A DNA stretch of 64,000 nt from Ralstonia mannitolilytica. Its GTDB lineage: Bacteria > Pseudomonadota > Gammaproteobacteria > Burkholderiales > Burkholderiaceae. This document shows positions 26,363 to 37,067 of this stretch, in pieces. The stretch is taken from positions 1-64,000 of the forward strand of contig NZ_CAJPVG010000008.1 of assembly GCF_905397375.1 (NCBI RefSeq). The letters are read 5' to 3'. The notes under the pieces were generated by a model. The model did not search any database, was not told the origin of the DNA, and saw only the letters and a program-made list of their open reading frames with translations. Both the position numbers and the translations under genes were made by a program. Each line of letters opens with the position of its first letter. Within the stretch, counting starts at the first letter, position 1.

Positions 26363-27076
26363 ATGACGAACGCAACATCGCGCCGCACGCGCACCGCGCT
26401 CATCCTGGGCGCGTCGCGCGGCATCGGCCTGGAAACGGTCAAGCAGTACCGCGCAGACGGCTGGCGCGTGATCGCCACCGTGCGCACGCAGGAAGCCGCG
26501 CAGGCGCTGCAGGCATTGGGCGCGGAAACGCACGTGCTCGACCTCACCGACCCCAACGCCGTCGCGGGCCTTGCATGGAAGCTTGACGGCGAAGCGCTGG
26601 ACGTGGCGATCTACGTGGCGGGCATCTACGGCCCGCGCACGCAGCGCGCCACGCCCGTCAGCCAGGCGGATTTCGATGCCGTGATGCACACCAACGTGTG
26701 GGGCCCGATGAGCGTGCTGCCAGCCGTGCTGCCCATGGTGGAAGCCGGACGCAATGGTGCGGATGAGGCCGGCGGCGTGCTTGCCGTCATCTCCAGCCGC
26801 ATGGGCAGCATCGGCGAGATGGAGAGCAACGGCGGCTGGCTGTATCGCGCGAGCAAGGCCGCGGTGAATGCCGTGCTGCGCGCCGTGTCGCTCGACGCCA
26901 GGAACGCCACGTGCCTGACCTTCCACCCGGGCTGGGTGCAGACCGACATGGGCGGTGCAGGCGCGGCCATCACGCCGCAGGAAAGCGTGGCCGGCATCCG
27001 CCGCGTGATTGCCGGCGCCACGCGCGCCGACAACGGCGGGTTCCGCAACTACGACGGCAGCGTCATTGCATGGTGA
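26363..27076 (+). CDS. Short-chain dehydrogenase/reductase
   Basis: A 237-residue SDR with GASRGIG cofactor loop at about 16-22, VAGIYG in the NAG position, and a catalytic Ser/Tyr/Lys set in VISSRMGSIG and YRASKAAV. It resembles C-factor-like SDRs. It lies 9 bases after the thiolase stop and 10 before the acyl-CoA dehydrogenase start, hence one operon. The substrate is unknown; a 3-hydroxyacyl or carbonyl intermediate of branched-chain degradation is possible. Confidence 0.85.
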   Translation: MTNATSRRTRTALILGASRGIGLETVKQYRADGWRVIATVRTQEAAQALQALGAETHVLDLTDPNAVAGLAWKLDGEALDVAIYVAGIYGPRTQRATPVSQADFDAVMHTNVWGPMSVLPAVLPMVEAGRNGADEAGGVLAVISSRMGSIGEMESNGGWLYRASKAAVNAVLRAVSLDARNATCLTFHPGWVQTDMGGAGAAITPQESVAGIRRVIAGATRADNGGFRNYDGSVIAW

Positions 27077-27086
27077 GGCCGAAACA

Positions 27087-28217
27087 ATGCTGCTGACCCA
27101 AGAGCAAGAGATGATTCGCGACGCCATCCGCACCTTCGTGCGCGAGGCGATCACCCCGCACGCTGCCGCATGGGACCGCGATGCGACGTTCCCGAAAGAC
27201 GTGCACCGCCAGCTCGGCGAGCTGGGCGCCTATGGCGTGGCCGTGCCGGAAGAGCTCGGCGGTGCGGGGCTCGACTACCTGTCGCTGGCGCTGATCCTGG
27301 AAGAGATTGCCGCGGGCGACGGCGGCACCTCCACCGTCATCAGCGTGAACAACTGCCCCGTGTGCAGCATGCTGATGGCGTTTGCGAACGATGCGCAGAA
27401 GCAGCAGTGGCTCGTGCCGCTGGCGCGCGGCGAGATGCTCGGCGCGTTCTGCCTGACCGAGCCGCACGTCGGCTCCGACGCGTCGGCGCTGCGCACCACG
27501 GCCGTACGCGATGGTGACCACTGGGTGCTCAACGGCGTGAAGCAGTTCATCACCAGCGGCAAGCATGCCGACGTGGCGATCGTCATGGCCGTGACCGACA
27601 AGGCGGCAGGCAAGCGCGGCATCAGCGCGTTCCTGGTGCCGACCAACACGCCGGGCTACATCGTCGCGCGGCTCGAGGACAAGCTCGGCCAGCACTCGTC
27701 CGACACGGCGCAGATCGTGTTCGAAGATTGCCGCATCCCCGCCGATTGCCTGCTGGGTGAAGAAGGCGCCGGCTACAAGATGGCGCTGTCCGGGCTGGAA
27801 GGCGGCCGCATCGGCATTGCCGCGCAGAGCGTGGGCATGGCGCGTGCGGCTTTTGAAGCCGCGCTGGCGTACGCCAAGGAGCGCGAGAGCTTCGGCCAGC
27901 CGCTGTTTGCGCACCAGGCCGTGCAGTTCCGCCTGGCCGAGATGGCCACCCGCATCGACGTGGCACGCCAGATGGTCTGGCACGCCGCCAGCCTGAAAGA
28001 TGCCGGCCGGCCTTGCCTGAAGGAAGCCGCCATGGCCAAGCTCAACGCCAGCGAGATGGCCGAGCGCGTCTGTTCCGACGCCATCCAGGTCTTCGGCGGT
28101 TACGGCTACGTCAGCGACTTTCCGGTGGAGCGCATCTACCGCGACGTGCGCGTGTGCCAGATCTACGAAGGCACAAGCGACATCCAGAAAATCCTGATCG
28201 CCCGCGCGCTGGCGTAG
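27087..28217 (+). CDS. Acyl-CoA dehydrogenase (short/branched-chain type)
   Basis: A 376-residue acyl-CoA dehydrogenase, second in the cluster. FAD/substrate motif FCLTEPHVGSDASA; the catalytic Glu is at residue 361 in IYEGTSDIQ, the C-terminal position used by short-chain and short/branched-chain enzymes, whereas the helix-G position reads GLEGGRIG. The different location of the base from liuA suggests a distinct substrate such as 2-methylbutyryl-, isobutyryl- or butyryl-CoA. The ATG at 27087 is set by homology. Confidence 0.9.
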   Translation: MLLTQEQEMIRDAIRTFVREAITPHAAAWDRDATFPKDVHRQLGELGAYGVAVPEELGGAGLDYLSLALILEEIAAGDGGTSTVISVNNCPVCSMLMAFANDAQKQQWLVPLARGEMLGAFCLTEPHVGSDASALRTTAVRDGDHWVLNGVKQFITSGKHADVAIVMAVTDKAAGKRGISAFLVPTNTPGYIVARLEDKLGQHSSDTAQIVFEDCRIPADCLLGEEGAGYKMALSGLEGGRIGIAAQSVGMARAAFEAALAYAKERESFGQPLFAHQAVQFRLAEMATRIDVARQMVWHAASLKDAGRPCLKEAAMAKLNASEMAERVCSDAIQVFGGYGYVSDFPVERIYRDVRVCQIYEGTSDIQKILIARALA

Positions 28218-28245
28218 GCGGTCTGAACCTCTCAACCCACTCGGC

Positions 28246-28935
28246 ATGACTGCAGTCTCCCAACCCACCTCGGCTCACCCGCGCTTTGACGCGATCCTCT
28301 TCGATTGCGACGGCGTGCTGGTCGACAGCGAACCCATCGTCAACCGCCTGATCTGGGAAATGCTGACCGAGCTCGGCATCAACATCAGCCTGGAAGATTC
28401 CATCAAGCGCTTCCTGGGCAAGGCCATCCGCGAAGAACTCGATGCGATTGCCGAGATGCGCGGCGCGCCGCTGCCGCCGAACTGGCTGTCCACATTCCAT
28501 GCCCGCCGCAACGCGTTGCTCGAAGCCGAGGTGGAGGCCGTGCCGCACATTGCCGATGCGATCGAGGCGCTGTCCGGTCTTGGCCTGCCGATGGCCGTGG
28601 CCTCCGGCGCCGACCGCATGAAGGTTGAACTGCAGCTCAATCGCACGGGCCTGATCCACCGCTTTCAGCCGACGGACGCGCGCATCTTTTCGGCCACCGA
28701 AGTCGCACGCAGCAAGCCCGCACCCGACGTGTACCTGCTCGCGGCGAGCAAGCTGGGCGTTGCGCCCGCGCGCTGCGTCGTCATTGAAGACAGCCCGACG
28801 GGCGTGACCGCTGGGCACGCTGCGGGCATGACGGTGCTGGCCTACGCCGGCCGCAACGCACCTGGGCCGCTGGTGGCCGCCGGTGCTTCGCGCACGTTCA
28901 CCGACATGCGCCAACTTCCGGAGCTGCTGGCGTGA
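28246..28935 (+). CDS. HAD-superfamily hydrolase (beta-phosphoglucomutase/Gph-like)
   Basis: A 229-residue HAD hydrolase. Motif I is FDCDGVLVDSE (nucleophile and acid Asp), motif II is VASGADR, motif III Lys in RSKPAPD and motif IV VIEDSPTG. The cap domain lies between motifs I and II (about 25-95). Such enzymes dephosphorylate phosphosugars or phosphoglycolate; the exact substrate is not clear. The 3' end overlaps the YchJ-like gene by four bases. Confidence 0.87.
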   Translation: MTAVSQPTSAHPRFDAILFDCDGVLVDSEPIVNRLIWEMLTELGINISLEDSIKRFLGKAIREELDAIAEMRGAPLPPNWLSTFHARRNALLEAEVEAVPHIADAIEALSGLGLPMAVASGADRMKVELQLNRTGLIHRFQPTDARIFSATEVARSKPAPDVYLLAASKLGVAPARCVVIEDSPTGVTAGHAAGMTVLAYAGRNAPGPLVAAGASRTFTDMRQLPELLA

Positions 28936-29375
28936 GCCCTGCCAAGCCGATCGCCCGCCTCGGCACGAGCGACGCCTGCCCGTGCGGCAACGGTACCTAC
29001 GCGCGCTGCTGCGGCCCGTTCCACGCGGGCGAAGCGCTGCCGGCCACCGCCGAACAGCTCATGCGCTCGCGCTACAGCGCTTATGTGCTGGGCGATACGG
29101 CGTACCTGCGGCGCACGTGGCATCCGTCCACCTGCCCCGCCGATCTCGAGGCGACGGAGGCCGACGCCGCCCCCACGCGCTGGCTGGGCCTGGACGTGAA
29201 GCGCCACACGCCGCTGGACGCCACGCACGCGACGGTCGAGTTCGTCGCGCGCTACAAGGTGGGCGGCCGCGCGCATCGCCTGCATGAAACCAGCCGCTTC
29301 GTCCGCCTGGACGCCAGCGGCGCCGAATCCCCCGAGGGCCGTTGGCTGTACGTCGACGGCACCTTCTCTGACTGA
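28932..29375 (+). CDS. YchJ/UPF0225-family protein with SEC-C motif
   Basis: A 147-residue protein. The N-terminal SEC-C-type zinc motif is CPCGNGTYARCCGPFH (residues about 17-32), then the YchJ core MRSRYSAYVLGDTAYLRRTWHPST and WLGLDV. It starts at a GTG that overlaps the stop of the HAD gene (GTGA), implying coupled translation. Function is unknown; the fold is NTF2-like. Confidence 0.9.
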   Translation: MSPAKPIARLGTSDACPCGNGTYARCCGPFHAGEALPATAEQLMRSRYSAYVLGDTAYLRRTWHPSTCPADLEATEADAAPTRWLGLDVKRHTPLDATHATVEFVARYKVGGRAHRLHETSRFVRLDASGAESPEGRWLYVDGTFSD

Positions 29376-29391
29376 ACCTCGCACTTCTGCC

Positions 29392-30999
29392 ATGCCGACG
29401 CTCGAAACCAAGCTGAACCCCCGCGCCGAAGACTTCAAGACCAACGCCGATGCCATGCGCGCGCTCGTCGCCGACCTGCGCGACAAGGTGGCCCGCATCG
29501 CCCAGGGCGGCGGCGAAGAGGCCCGCGCCAAGCACCTCGCCCGCGGCAAGCTGCTGCCGCGCGACCGCGTGCAGCAACTGCTCGACCCCGGCACGCCGTT
29601 CCTGGAGTTGTCGCAACTGGCGGCGTACGGCATGTACGACGATGCGGCACCGGGCGCCGGCATCATCACCGGCATCGGCCGCATCTCGGGGCAGGAATGC
29701 GTCATCGTCTGCAACGACGCCACGGTCAAGGGGGGCACGTATTACCCGATGACGGTGAAGAAGCACCTGCGCGCGCAGGAGATCGCCGAGCAGAACCACC
29801 TGCCCTGCATCTATCTGGTCGATTCGGGCGGCGCCAACCTGCCGAACCAGGACGACGTGTTTCCCGACCGCGACCACTTCGGCCGCATCTTCTACAACCA
29901 GGCCAATCTGTCGGCCAAGGGCATTCCGCAGATCGCGGTGGTGATGGGCTCGTGCACGGCGGGCGGCGCCTATGTGCCGGCCATGAGCGACGAGTCGATC
30001 ATCGTCAAGGAACAGGGCACGATCTTCCTGGCGGGCCCGCCGCTGGTGAAGGCCGCCACCGGCGAAGTGGTGAGCGCCGAGGACCTGGGCGGCGCTGATG
30101 TGCACACGCGCCTGTCCGGCGTGGCGGATTACTTCGCCAACAACGACTCGCACGCGCTGGCGCAGGCCCGCAGCATCGTCGCGCACCTGAACCGCCGCAA
30201 GCCCGAGCAGGTGCAGGTGCATGCGCCCATCGAGCCGCGCTATCCCGCCGAAGAGCTGTACGGCGTGATCCCGACCGACACGCGCAAGCCGTTCGACGTG
30301 CGCGAAGTCATCGCCCGCATCGTCGACGATTCCGCCTTTGACGAATTCAAGGCGCGCTACGGCACGACGCTGGTCTGCGGCTTTGCGCGCATCTGGGGTT
30401 ACCCGGTGGGCATCATCGCCAACAACGGCATCCTGTTTTCGGAGGCGGCGCTCAAGGGCGCGCACTTCATCGAGCTGTGCTGCCAGCGCAAGATCCCGCT
30501 GGTGTTCCTGCAGAACATCACCGGCTTCATGGTCGGCCGCAAGTATGAGAACGAAGGCATCGCCAAGAACGGCGCGAAAATGGTGACGGCGGTGGCGACG
30601 GCGCAGGTGCCGAAGTTCACGGTCATCATCGGCGGCTCGTTTGGCGCGGGCAACTACGGCATGTGCGGCCGCGCCTATTCGCCGCGCTTCCTGTGGATGT
30701 GGCCGAACGCGCGCATCTCGGTGATGGGCGGGGAGCAGGCGGCCAGCGTGCTCGCCACCGTGCGTCGCGACGGCATCGAGGCCAAGGGCGGCCAGTGGAG
30801 CGCCGAGGAAGAAGCCGCCTTCAAGGCGCCGATCCGCGAGCAATACGAGCGCCAGGGCCATCCTTACTACGCCAGCGCGCGCCTGTGGGACGACGGCGTC
30901 ATCGACCCGGCCGACACGCGCAATGTGCTGGGCCTGGGCCTGTCGGCAAGCCTGAATGCACCGATCGGCGACATGAACTTCGGCGTGTTCCGCATGTAA
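29392..30999 (+). CDS. liuB: Methylcrotonyl-CoA carboxylase, carboxyltransferase subunit
   Basis: A 535-residue carboxyltransferase, expected size for the MCC beta subunit. Features include LDPGTPFLELSQLA, the oxyanion loops GSCTAGGAYVPAMSDE and GGSFGAGNYGMCGRAY, and the C-terminal WDDGVIDPADTR. It transfers carboxyl from carboxybiotin (on LiuD) to 3-methylcrotonyl-CoA. It is separated from liuD by a hydrolase, liuC and bioB. Start at 29392 from homology. Confidence 0.95.
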   Translation: MPTLETKLNPRAEDFKTNADAMRALVADLRDKVARIAQGGGEEARAKHLARGKLLPRDRVQQLLDPGTPFLELSQLAAYGMYDDAAPGAGIITGIGRISGQECVIVCNDATVKGGTYYPMTVKKHLRAQEIAEQNHLPCIYLVDSGGANLPNQDDVFPDRDHFGRIFYNQANLSAKGIPQIAVVMGSCTAGGAYVPAMSDESIIVKEQGTIFLAGPPLVKAATGEVVSAEDLGGADVHTRLSGVADYFANNDSHALAQARSIVAHLNRRKPEQVQVHAPIEPRYPAEELYGVIPTDTRKPFDVREVIARIVDDSAFDEFKARYGTTLVCGFARIWGYPVGIIANNGILFSEAALKGAHFIELCCQRKIPLVFLQNITGFMVGRKYENEGIAKNGAKMVTAVATAQVPKFTVIIGGSFGAGNYGMCGRAYSPRFLWMWPNARISVMGGEQAASVLATVRRDGIEAKGGQWSAEEEAAFKAPIREQYERQGHPYYASARLWDDGVIDPADTRNVLGLGLSASLNAPIGDMNFGVFRM

Positions 31000-31028
31000 G
31001 CGGACCGCCCATCGAACAGGGATCTGCA

Positions 31029-31973
31029 GTGAATAGCAACACCGCGCGAACGTGGCGCAGCGCCTGGGCAGCCGTTGGCTGCGCGCTATTGCTCACAGCC
31101 GCGCACGCCAGTGAACCCCTCCCGCCCGGCATGACCGAAACGGTGGTGGATGTGCCCAAGTCTGCGGGCATCTTCACCATCAAGCTGGAAACCACGATCT
31201 ACAAGCCCGCCGGCGACGGGCCCTTCCCGCTCATCGTGCTCAATCACGGCAAGGCGCGCGGCAAGGCGGCATTCCAATCGCGTGCCCGTTACAGCGAGCA
31301 GGCGGCGGCGCTGGTCGCGCGCGGCTACGTGGTGGCCATCCCGATGCGGCAGGGGTTTTCCAAATCCGGCGGCGCGTATATCGGCAGCGGCTGCAACGTG
31401 GAAGCCAACGGCATCATCCAGGCAGAAGACGTGGTGGCCGCGCTCGACTACATGACCGCGCAGCCGTACGTGGACCGCAACCGCATCGTCGTCATGGGCC
31501 AGTCGCACGGCGGTTTGACCACGCTGGCCTTCGGCACCATCGCCTACCCCGGCGTGCGCGGGCTGGTTAACTTTGCCGGTGGCCTGCGCAACGACACCTG
31601 CGTCGATTGGGAAAGCAATCTCGTGCGCGCCTTTGAAACGTACGGCCGCCAGTCACGCTACCCGTCGCTCTGGTTCTACGGCGACAACGACAGCTACTGG
31701 CCCAAGCCGATGCCCGAGAAGATGTTCGCGGCCTACACGAGTGCGGGCGGCAAAGGCCGGCTGGTGGATTTCGGCACCTTCAGGGGCGACTCGCACGGCA
31801 TGTTTGCCAGCCACGCGGGGTTGAGCATCTGGCTACCGCAGGTCGACGCCTTCCTGCGCGAACTTGGCTTGCCCGCAGGCCCTGTCGGTCCGGTCGGCCC
31901 AGCCAGCCCCACAGCCGCAGAGGCCTCCGGCGCAGACGACCCCAAGTCCGACACCAACAAGGACCCGGAATGA
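31029..31973 (+). CDS. Exported alpha/beta hydrolase (dienelactone hydrolase-like)
   Basis: A 314-residue protein with an N-terminal signal peptide (about 1-28, ending AAHAS). The mature part is an alpha/beta hydrolase: LIVLNHGKARG, nucleophile elbow VMGQSHGGLTT, acid in FYGDNDSYW and a His in RGDSHGMF. The last 35 residues are a low-complexity Gly/Pro/Val and Ala tail. It starts with GTG at 31029 (CAGGGA 7 bases upstream) and its stop overlaps liuC (ATGA). A periplasmic hydrolase inside an intracellular leucine pathway is unexpected; the substrate is unknown. Confidence 0.82.
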   Translation: MNSNTARTWRSAWAAVGCALLLTAAHASEPLPPGMTETVVDVPKSAGIFTIKLETTIYKPAGDGPFPLIVLNHGKARGKAAFQSRARYSEQAAALVARGYVVAIPMRQGFSKSGGAYIGSGCNVEANGIIQAEDVVAALDYMTAQPYVDRNRIVVMGQSHGGLTTLAFGTIAYPGVRGLVNFAGGLRNDTCVDWESNLVRAFETYGRQSRYPSLWFYGDNDSYWPKPMPEKMFAAYTSAGGKGRLVDFGTFRGDSHGMFASHAGLSIWLPQVDAFLRELGLPAGPVGPVGPASPTAAEASGADDPKSDTNKDPE

Positions 31974-32764
31974 ACACTTTCGAGACCCTCGCCTTCGCAC
32001 AGAACGGCGCCGTCGCCACACTCACGCTGAATCGGCCTGACTTGCGCAACGCCTTCAACGAGACCGTCATCGCCGAGCTGACCGGTGCGTTCCGCGCGCT
32101 GGCCGATGAGCCCAGCGTGCGCGCCATCGTCCTGGCCGGCAACGGGCCCGCCTTCTGCGCGGGCGCCGACCTCAACTGGATGAAGAAGATGGCCGGCTAC
32201 TCCGATGACGAGAACCGCGCCGACGCCCTGCGCCTGGCCGAAATGCTGCGCGCCATCTACACCTGCCCCAAGCCCGTGATCGCGCGCGTGCAGGGCGACA
32301 CGTACGCCGGCGGCGTCGGGCTGGTCGCCGCGTGCGACATCGTCGTCGCCGTCGACACGGCCAACTTCTGCCTGTCGGAAGCAAAGCTCGGGTTGATCCC
32401 GGCCACCATCAGCCCATACGTGATCCGCGCGCTGGGTGAGCAGGCATCGCGCCGCTACTTCATCACCGCCGAGCGTTTCTCCGCCGCGCAGGCGCATCGC
32501 CTGGGCCTGGTGCATGAGCTGGTGAGCGCAGACGCGCTCGACGCCAAGGTGGGCGACATTACAGCCGCGCTCGTCGCCAACAGCCCGAATGCCGTTCGCG
32601 AGAGCAAGCGCCTGGTGCGTGAGGTGGCTGGCGCCGCCGTCAACGACGCCTTGCTGGCGGATACCGCCGAGCGCATCGCCGCCATCCGCGCCTCGGAAGA
32701 AGGCCGCGAAGGCGTGCAGAGTTTCCTGGGCAAGCGCAAGCCGAACTGGCTGCTGCCGGCCTGA
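31970..32764 (+). CDS. liuC: Methylglutaconyl-CoA hydratase (enoyl-CoA hydratase family)
   Basis: A 264-residue crotonase-fold enzyme. Oxyanion residues lie in CAGADLNWMKKM and TYAGGVGLVAACDI; the acidic residue is in CLSEAKLGLIPATISPYV, a motif typical of methylglutaconyl-CoA hydratase. It hydrates 3-methylglutaconyl-CoA to HMG-CoA, between carboxylase and HMG-CoA lyase in the pathway. It overlaps the preceding gene by four bases. Confidence 0.92.
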   Translation: MNTFETLAFAQNGAVATLTLNRPDLRNAFNETVIAELTGAFRALADEPSVRAIVLAGNGPAFCAGADLNWMKKMAGYSDDENRADALRLAEMLRAIYTCPKPVIARVQGDTYAGGVGLVAACDIVVAVDTANFCLSEAKLGLIPATISPYVIRALGEQASRRYFITAERFSAAQAHRLGLVHELVSADALDAKVGDITAALVANSPNAVRESKRLVREVAGAAVNDALLADTAERIAAIRASEEGREGVQSFLGKRKPNWLLPA

Positions 32765-32807
32765 CCCGCATAACAACGAAACCACGCATCACTTGAAGGA
32801 AGTCCTC

Positions 32808-33890
32808 ATGCAATCCACTCCACTGAACTTCGTGCCGAACGCCGCCAAGGTGCCGCCCACGCCCGGGCAGAATCCCAACGCCCGCTGGAGCCGCGAAGCC
32901 ATCGAAGCGCTGTTCGCCCTGCCGTTCAACGACCTGCTGTTCCAGGCGCAGCAGGTGCACCGCGCCAACTTTGATGCGAATGCGGTTCAGCTGTCGACGC
33001 TGCTGTCCATCAAGACCGGCGGCTGCCCCGAAGACTGTTCGTACTGCCCGCAATCGGCGCGCTACGACACCGGGGTCGAGGCTGAAAAGCTGATGCCGGT
33101 CGACGCGGTGCTCGAAGCCGCCGCACGGGCCAAGCAGAACGGCGCCAGCCGCTTCTGCATGGGCGCCGCGTGGCGCAACCCGAAACCGCATCAGCTCGAC
33201 GCCGTGGCTGAGATGGTGCGCGGCGTGAAGGCGATGGGGCTGGAGACTTGCGTGACGCTCGGCATGCTGAAGCAGGAACAGGCCGTGCAGTTGAAGGAAG
33301 CGGGCCTGGACTACTACAACCACAACCTCGATACCGCGCCCGAGTTCTATGGCGAGATCATCACCACGCGCACGTATCAGGACCGGCTCGACACGCTCGA
33401 ACACGTGCGCGAAGCGGGCATCAACGTGTGCTGCGGCGGCATCGTCGGGCTGGGGGAATCGGTGCACGAGCGCGCGGGCCTGATTGCCGAACTGGCGAAC
33501 ATGGAGCCGTATCCGGACTCGGTGCCCATCAACAACCTGGTGAAGGTGGAAGGCACGCCGCTGGCGGGCAACGAAGAACTGGACCCGTTTGATTTCGTGC
33601 GCACGATTGCCGTGGCGCGCATCACGATGCCCAAGGCGATGGTGCGACTCTCCGCTGGCCGCGAGGCGATGGACGATGCGCTGCAGGCGCTGTGCTTCAT
33701 GGCGGGCGCCAACTCGATCTTCTATGGCGAGAAGCTGCTGACGACGGATAACCCGGAGGCCGATGCGGATCGGAAGCTGCTGGCGCGGTTGGGGATGCGG
33801 GTGGAGGTGCAGGATCATCTGCATCAAAGCGCTGATGCTTCGCACTCGCATTCGTCGCATTGCCATATCGACATTACGCCGGCGGACTGA
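32808..33890 (+). CDS. bioB: Biotin synthase BioB
   Basis: A 360-residue radical SAM enzyme. The [4Fe-4S] motif CPEDCSYC has Cys73, Cys77 and Cys80; the [2Fe-2S] ligands are in SRFCMGAAWR, GLETCVTLGM and NVCCGGIVGLGE, with RLSAGRE supplying Arg. It inserts sulfur into dethiobiotin. It lies between two methylcrotonyl-CoA carboxylase subunit genes, whose product needs biotin, and no other bio gene is seen in the window. The last 25 residues are a His/Ser-rich tail. AAGGAAG precedes the ATG at 32808. Confidence 0.96.
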   Translation: MQSTPLNFVPNAAKVPPTPGQNPNARWSREAIEALFALPFNDLLFQAQQVHRANFDANAVQLSTLLSIKTGGCPEDCSYCPQSARYDTGVEAEKLMPVDAVLEAAARAKQNGASRFCMGAAWRNPKPHQLDAVAEMVRGVKAMGLETCVTLGMLKQEQAVQLKEAGLDYYNHNLDTAPEFYGEIITTRTYQDRLDTLEHVREAGINVCCGGIVGLGESVHERAGLIAELANMEPYPDSVPINNLVKVEGTPLAGNEELDPFDFVRTIAVARITMPKAMVRLSAGREAMDDALQALCFMAGANSIFYGEKLLTTDNPEADADRKLLARLGMRVEVQDHLHQSADASHSHSSHCHIDITPAD

Positions 33891-33914
33891 TGCTTTGTTG
33901 TGGGGGTGGGTCTT

Positions 33915-34012
33915 GGTTTTTTGTTGGTGGTCTGCCTCCCTTTCGGCCCCGGCAGGGGATGAAACAAGGAATGCACCACAAGTGCAAAACCAAAACCAGG
34001 AGACGTAACAAC
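33915..34012 (+). repeat. Short relative of the 24.5 kb repeat flanks
   Basis: TGTTGGTGGT, CCTCCCTTTCG, then CCCCGGCAGGGG and GATGAAAC, followed by GCACCACAAGTGCAAAAC. The same modules flank the 24.57-25.05 kb inverted repeat (TGTTGGTGGT and CCTCCTTTCG on its left; CCCCGGCAGGGG, GACGAAAC and GCACCAAAAGTGCAGAAC on its right), but here they are adjacent with no palindrome between them. Confidence 0.6.
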
Positions 34013-34015
34013 ACC

Positions 34016-36040
<2,025 letters not shown>

Positions 36041-36049
36041 CGCCACTGC

Positions 36050-36074
36050 GGGCCGCCGCGCGGCATGGCGGCCC
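36050..36074 (+). terminator. Stem-loop after liuD
   Basis: GGGCCGCC and GGCGGCCC form a perfect 8-base stem around a nine-base GCGCGGCAT loop, 9 bases after the liuD stop. No U-run follows, so termination may be partial. It separates liuD from the next promoter/operator. Confidence 0.5.
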
Positions 36075-36086
36075 CTGCTACACTGC

Positions 36087-36102
36087 TTGACGTATACGTC
36101 AA
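36087..36102 (+). promoter_or_regulatory. Putative LiuR-type palindrome upstream of 2-hydroxyacid dehydrogenase
   Basis: TTGACGTATACGTCAA, a perfect 16-base palindrome 23 bases before the start codon. It has the same TTGACGT/ACGTCAA half-sites as the liuA operator but with six bases less between them. It may mark an internal promoter or a different protein's site. Confidence 0.6.
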
Positions 36103-36124
36103 CTCAGACCCGAAGTTGCCTCAC

Positions 36125-37066
36125 ATGCACATCCAGATCTACACGCCCGACGGCAAGCCCCAACCCTGGCTCGATGGTTTTGCGCAGGCGCTGCCCGAAG
36201 CGCGGCTGTCGGTGTGGGAGCCGGGCGCGACGCCAGACGCCGACTACGCCGTCGTCTGGCAGCCGCCCGCCGAGATGCTGCGCGGGCGCCGGGATCTGCG
36301 TGCGGTGTTCAACCTGGGCGCGGGTGTCGATGCCATTCTGGGCTTGCGTGCGCAGTCGCCGGATGCCATTCCCGAGGGGCTGCCGATCGTGCGCCTGGAC
36401 GACGCCGGCATGGCCGCGCAGATGAGCGAGTACGTCGCGCACGCCGTGCTGCGCTTCTTCCGTCGGCTCGATGAATACGAGCGCCAGCAGCAGGCCCGGA
36501 TGTGGCGTTTCCTCAAGCCGTTCAGGCGCGAGGAATTCGTTGTCGGCGTGCTGGGGCTGGGCGTGCTCGGCACGCACATCGCCAGGACGCTGGCCGGCTT
36601 CGGCTTTCCGGTGCGCGGCTGGAGCCGGTCGGCCAAGAACATCGACGGCATCGACTGCCGCGCGGGTGCCGATGCCCTGCCCGGCTTCCTGTCCGGCACG
36701 CGCGTGCTGGTGAACGTGCTGCCGCTGACGGCCGACACCGAGAACGTGATCGACGCCGCGCTGCTCGCGCAGCTCACGCCGGGCGCGTTCCTCGTCAACG
36801 TGGCGCGCGGCAAGCATGTGGTGGAAGACGACCTGCTGGCCGCCGTGCGCAGCGGCCACATTGCCGGGGCCGCGCTCGACGTGTTCCGCACCGAGCCGCT
36901 GCCGGCCGACCACCCGTTCTGGACCGAACCGCGCATCCACATCACGCCGCACATTTCCGCGCTGACGCTGCGCGAGATCAGCATTGCGCAGATCGCGGGC
37001 AAGATCCGCGCGCTGGAAGCCGGCGAACCGATTGCCGGCATCGTCGATCTGCAACGAGGTTATTGA
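36125..37066 (+). CDS. D-2-hydroxyacid dehydrogenase (glyoxylate/hydroxypyruvate reductase-like)
   Basis: A 313-residue D-isomer-specific 2-hydroxyacid dehydrogenase of the GhrA type. The NAD(P) loop is GLGVLGTH; the catalytic Arg is in NVARGKHV near 236, and the His in TPHISALT near 281. Likely reduces glyoxylate or hydroxypyruvate. Its stop lies one base before liuE, so it is translationally linked to the leucine pathway. With aceK in the same cluster, glyoxylate is a plausible substrate. Confidence 0.88.
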   Translation: MHIQIYTPDGKPQPWLDGFAQALPEARLSVWEPGATPDADYAVVWQPPAEMLRGRRDLRAVFNLGAGVDAILGLRAQSPDAIPEGLPIVRLDDAGMAAQMSEYVAHAVLRFFRRLDEYERQQQARMWRFLKPFRREEFVVGVLGLGVLGTHIARTLAGFGFPVRGWSRSAKNIDGIDCRAGADALPGFLSGTRVLVNVLPLTADTENVIDAALLAQLTPGAFLVNVARGKHVVEDDLLAAVRSGHIAGAALDVFRTEPLPADHPFWTEPRIHITPHISALTLREISIAQIAGKIRALEAGEPIAGIVDLQRGY

Positions 37067-37067
37067 G

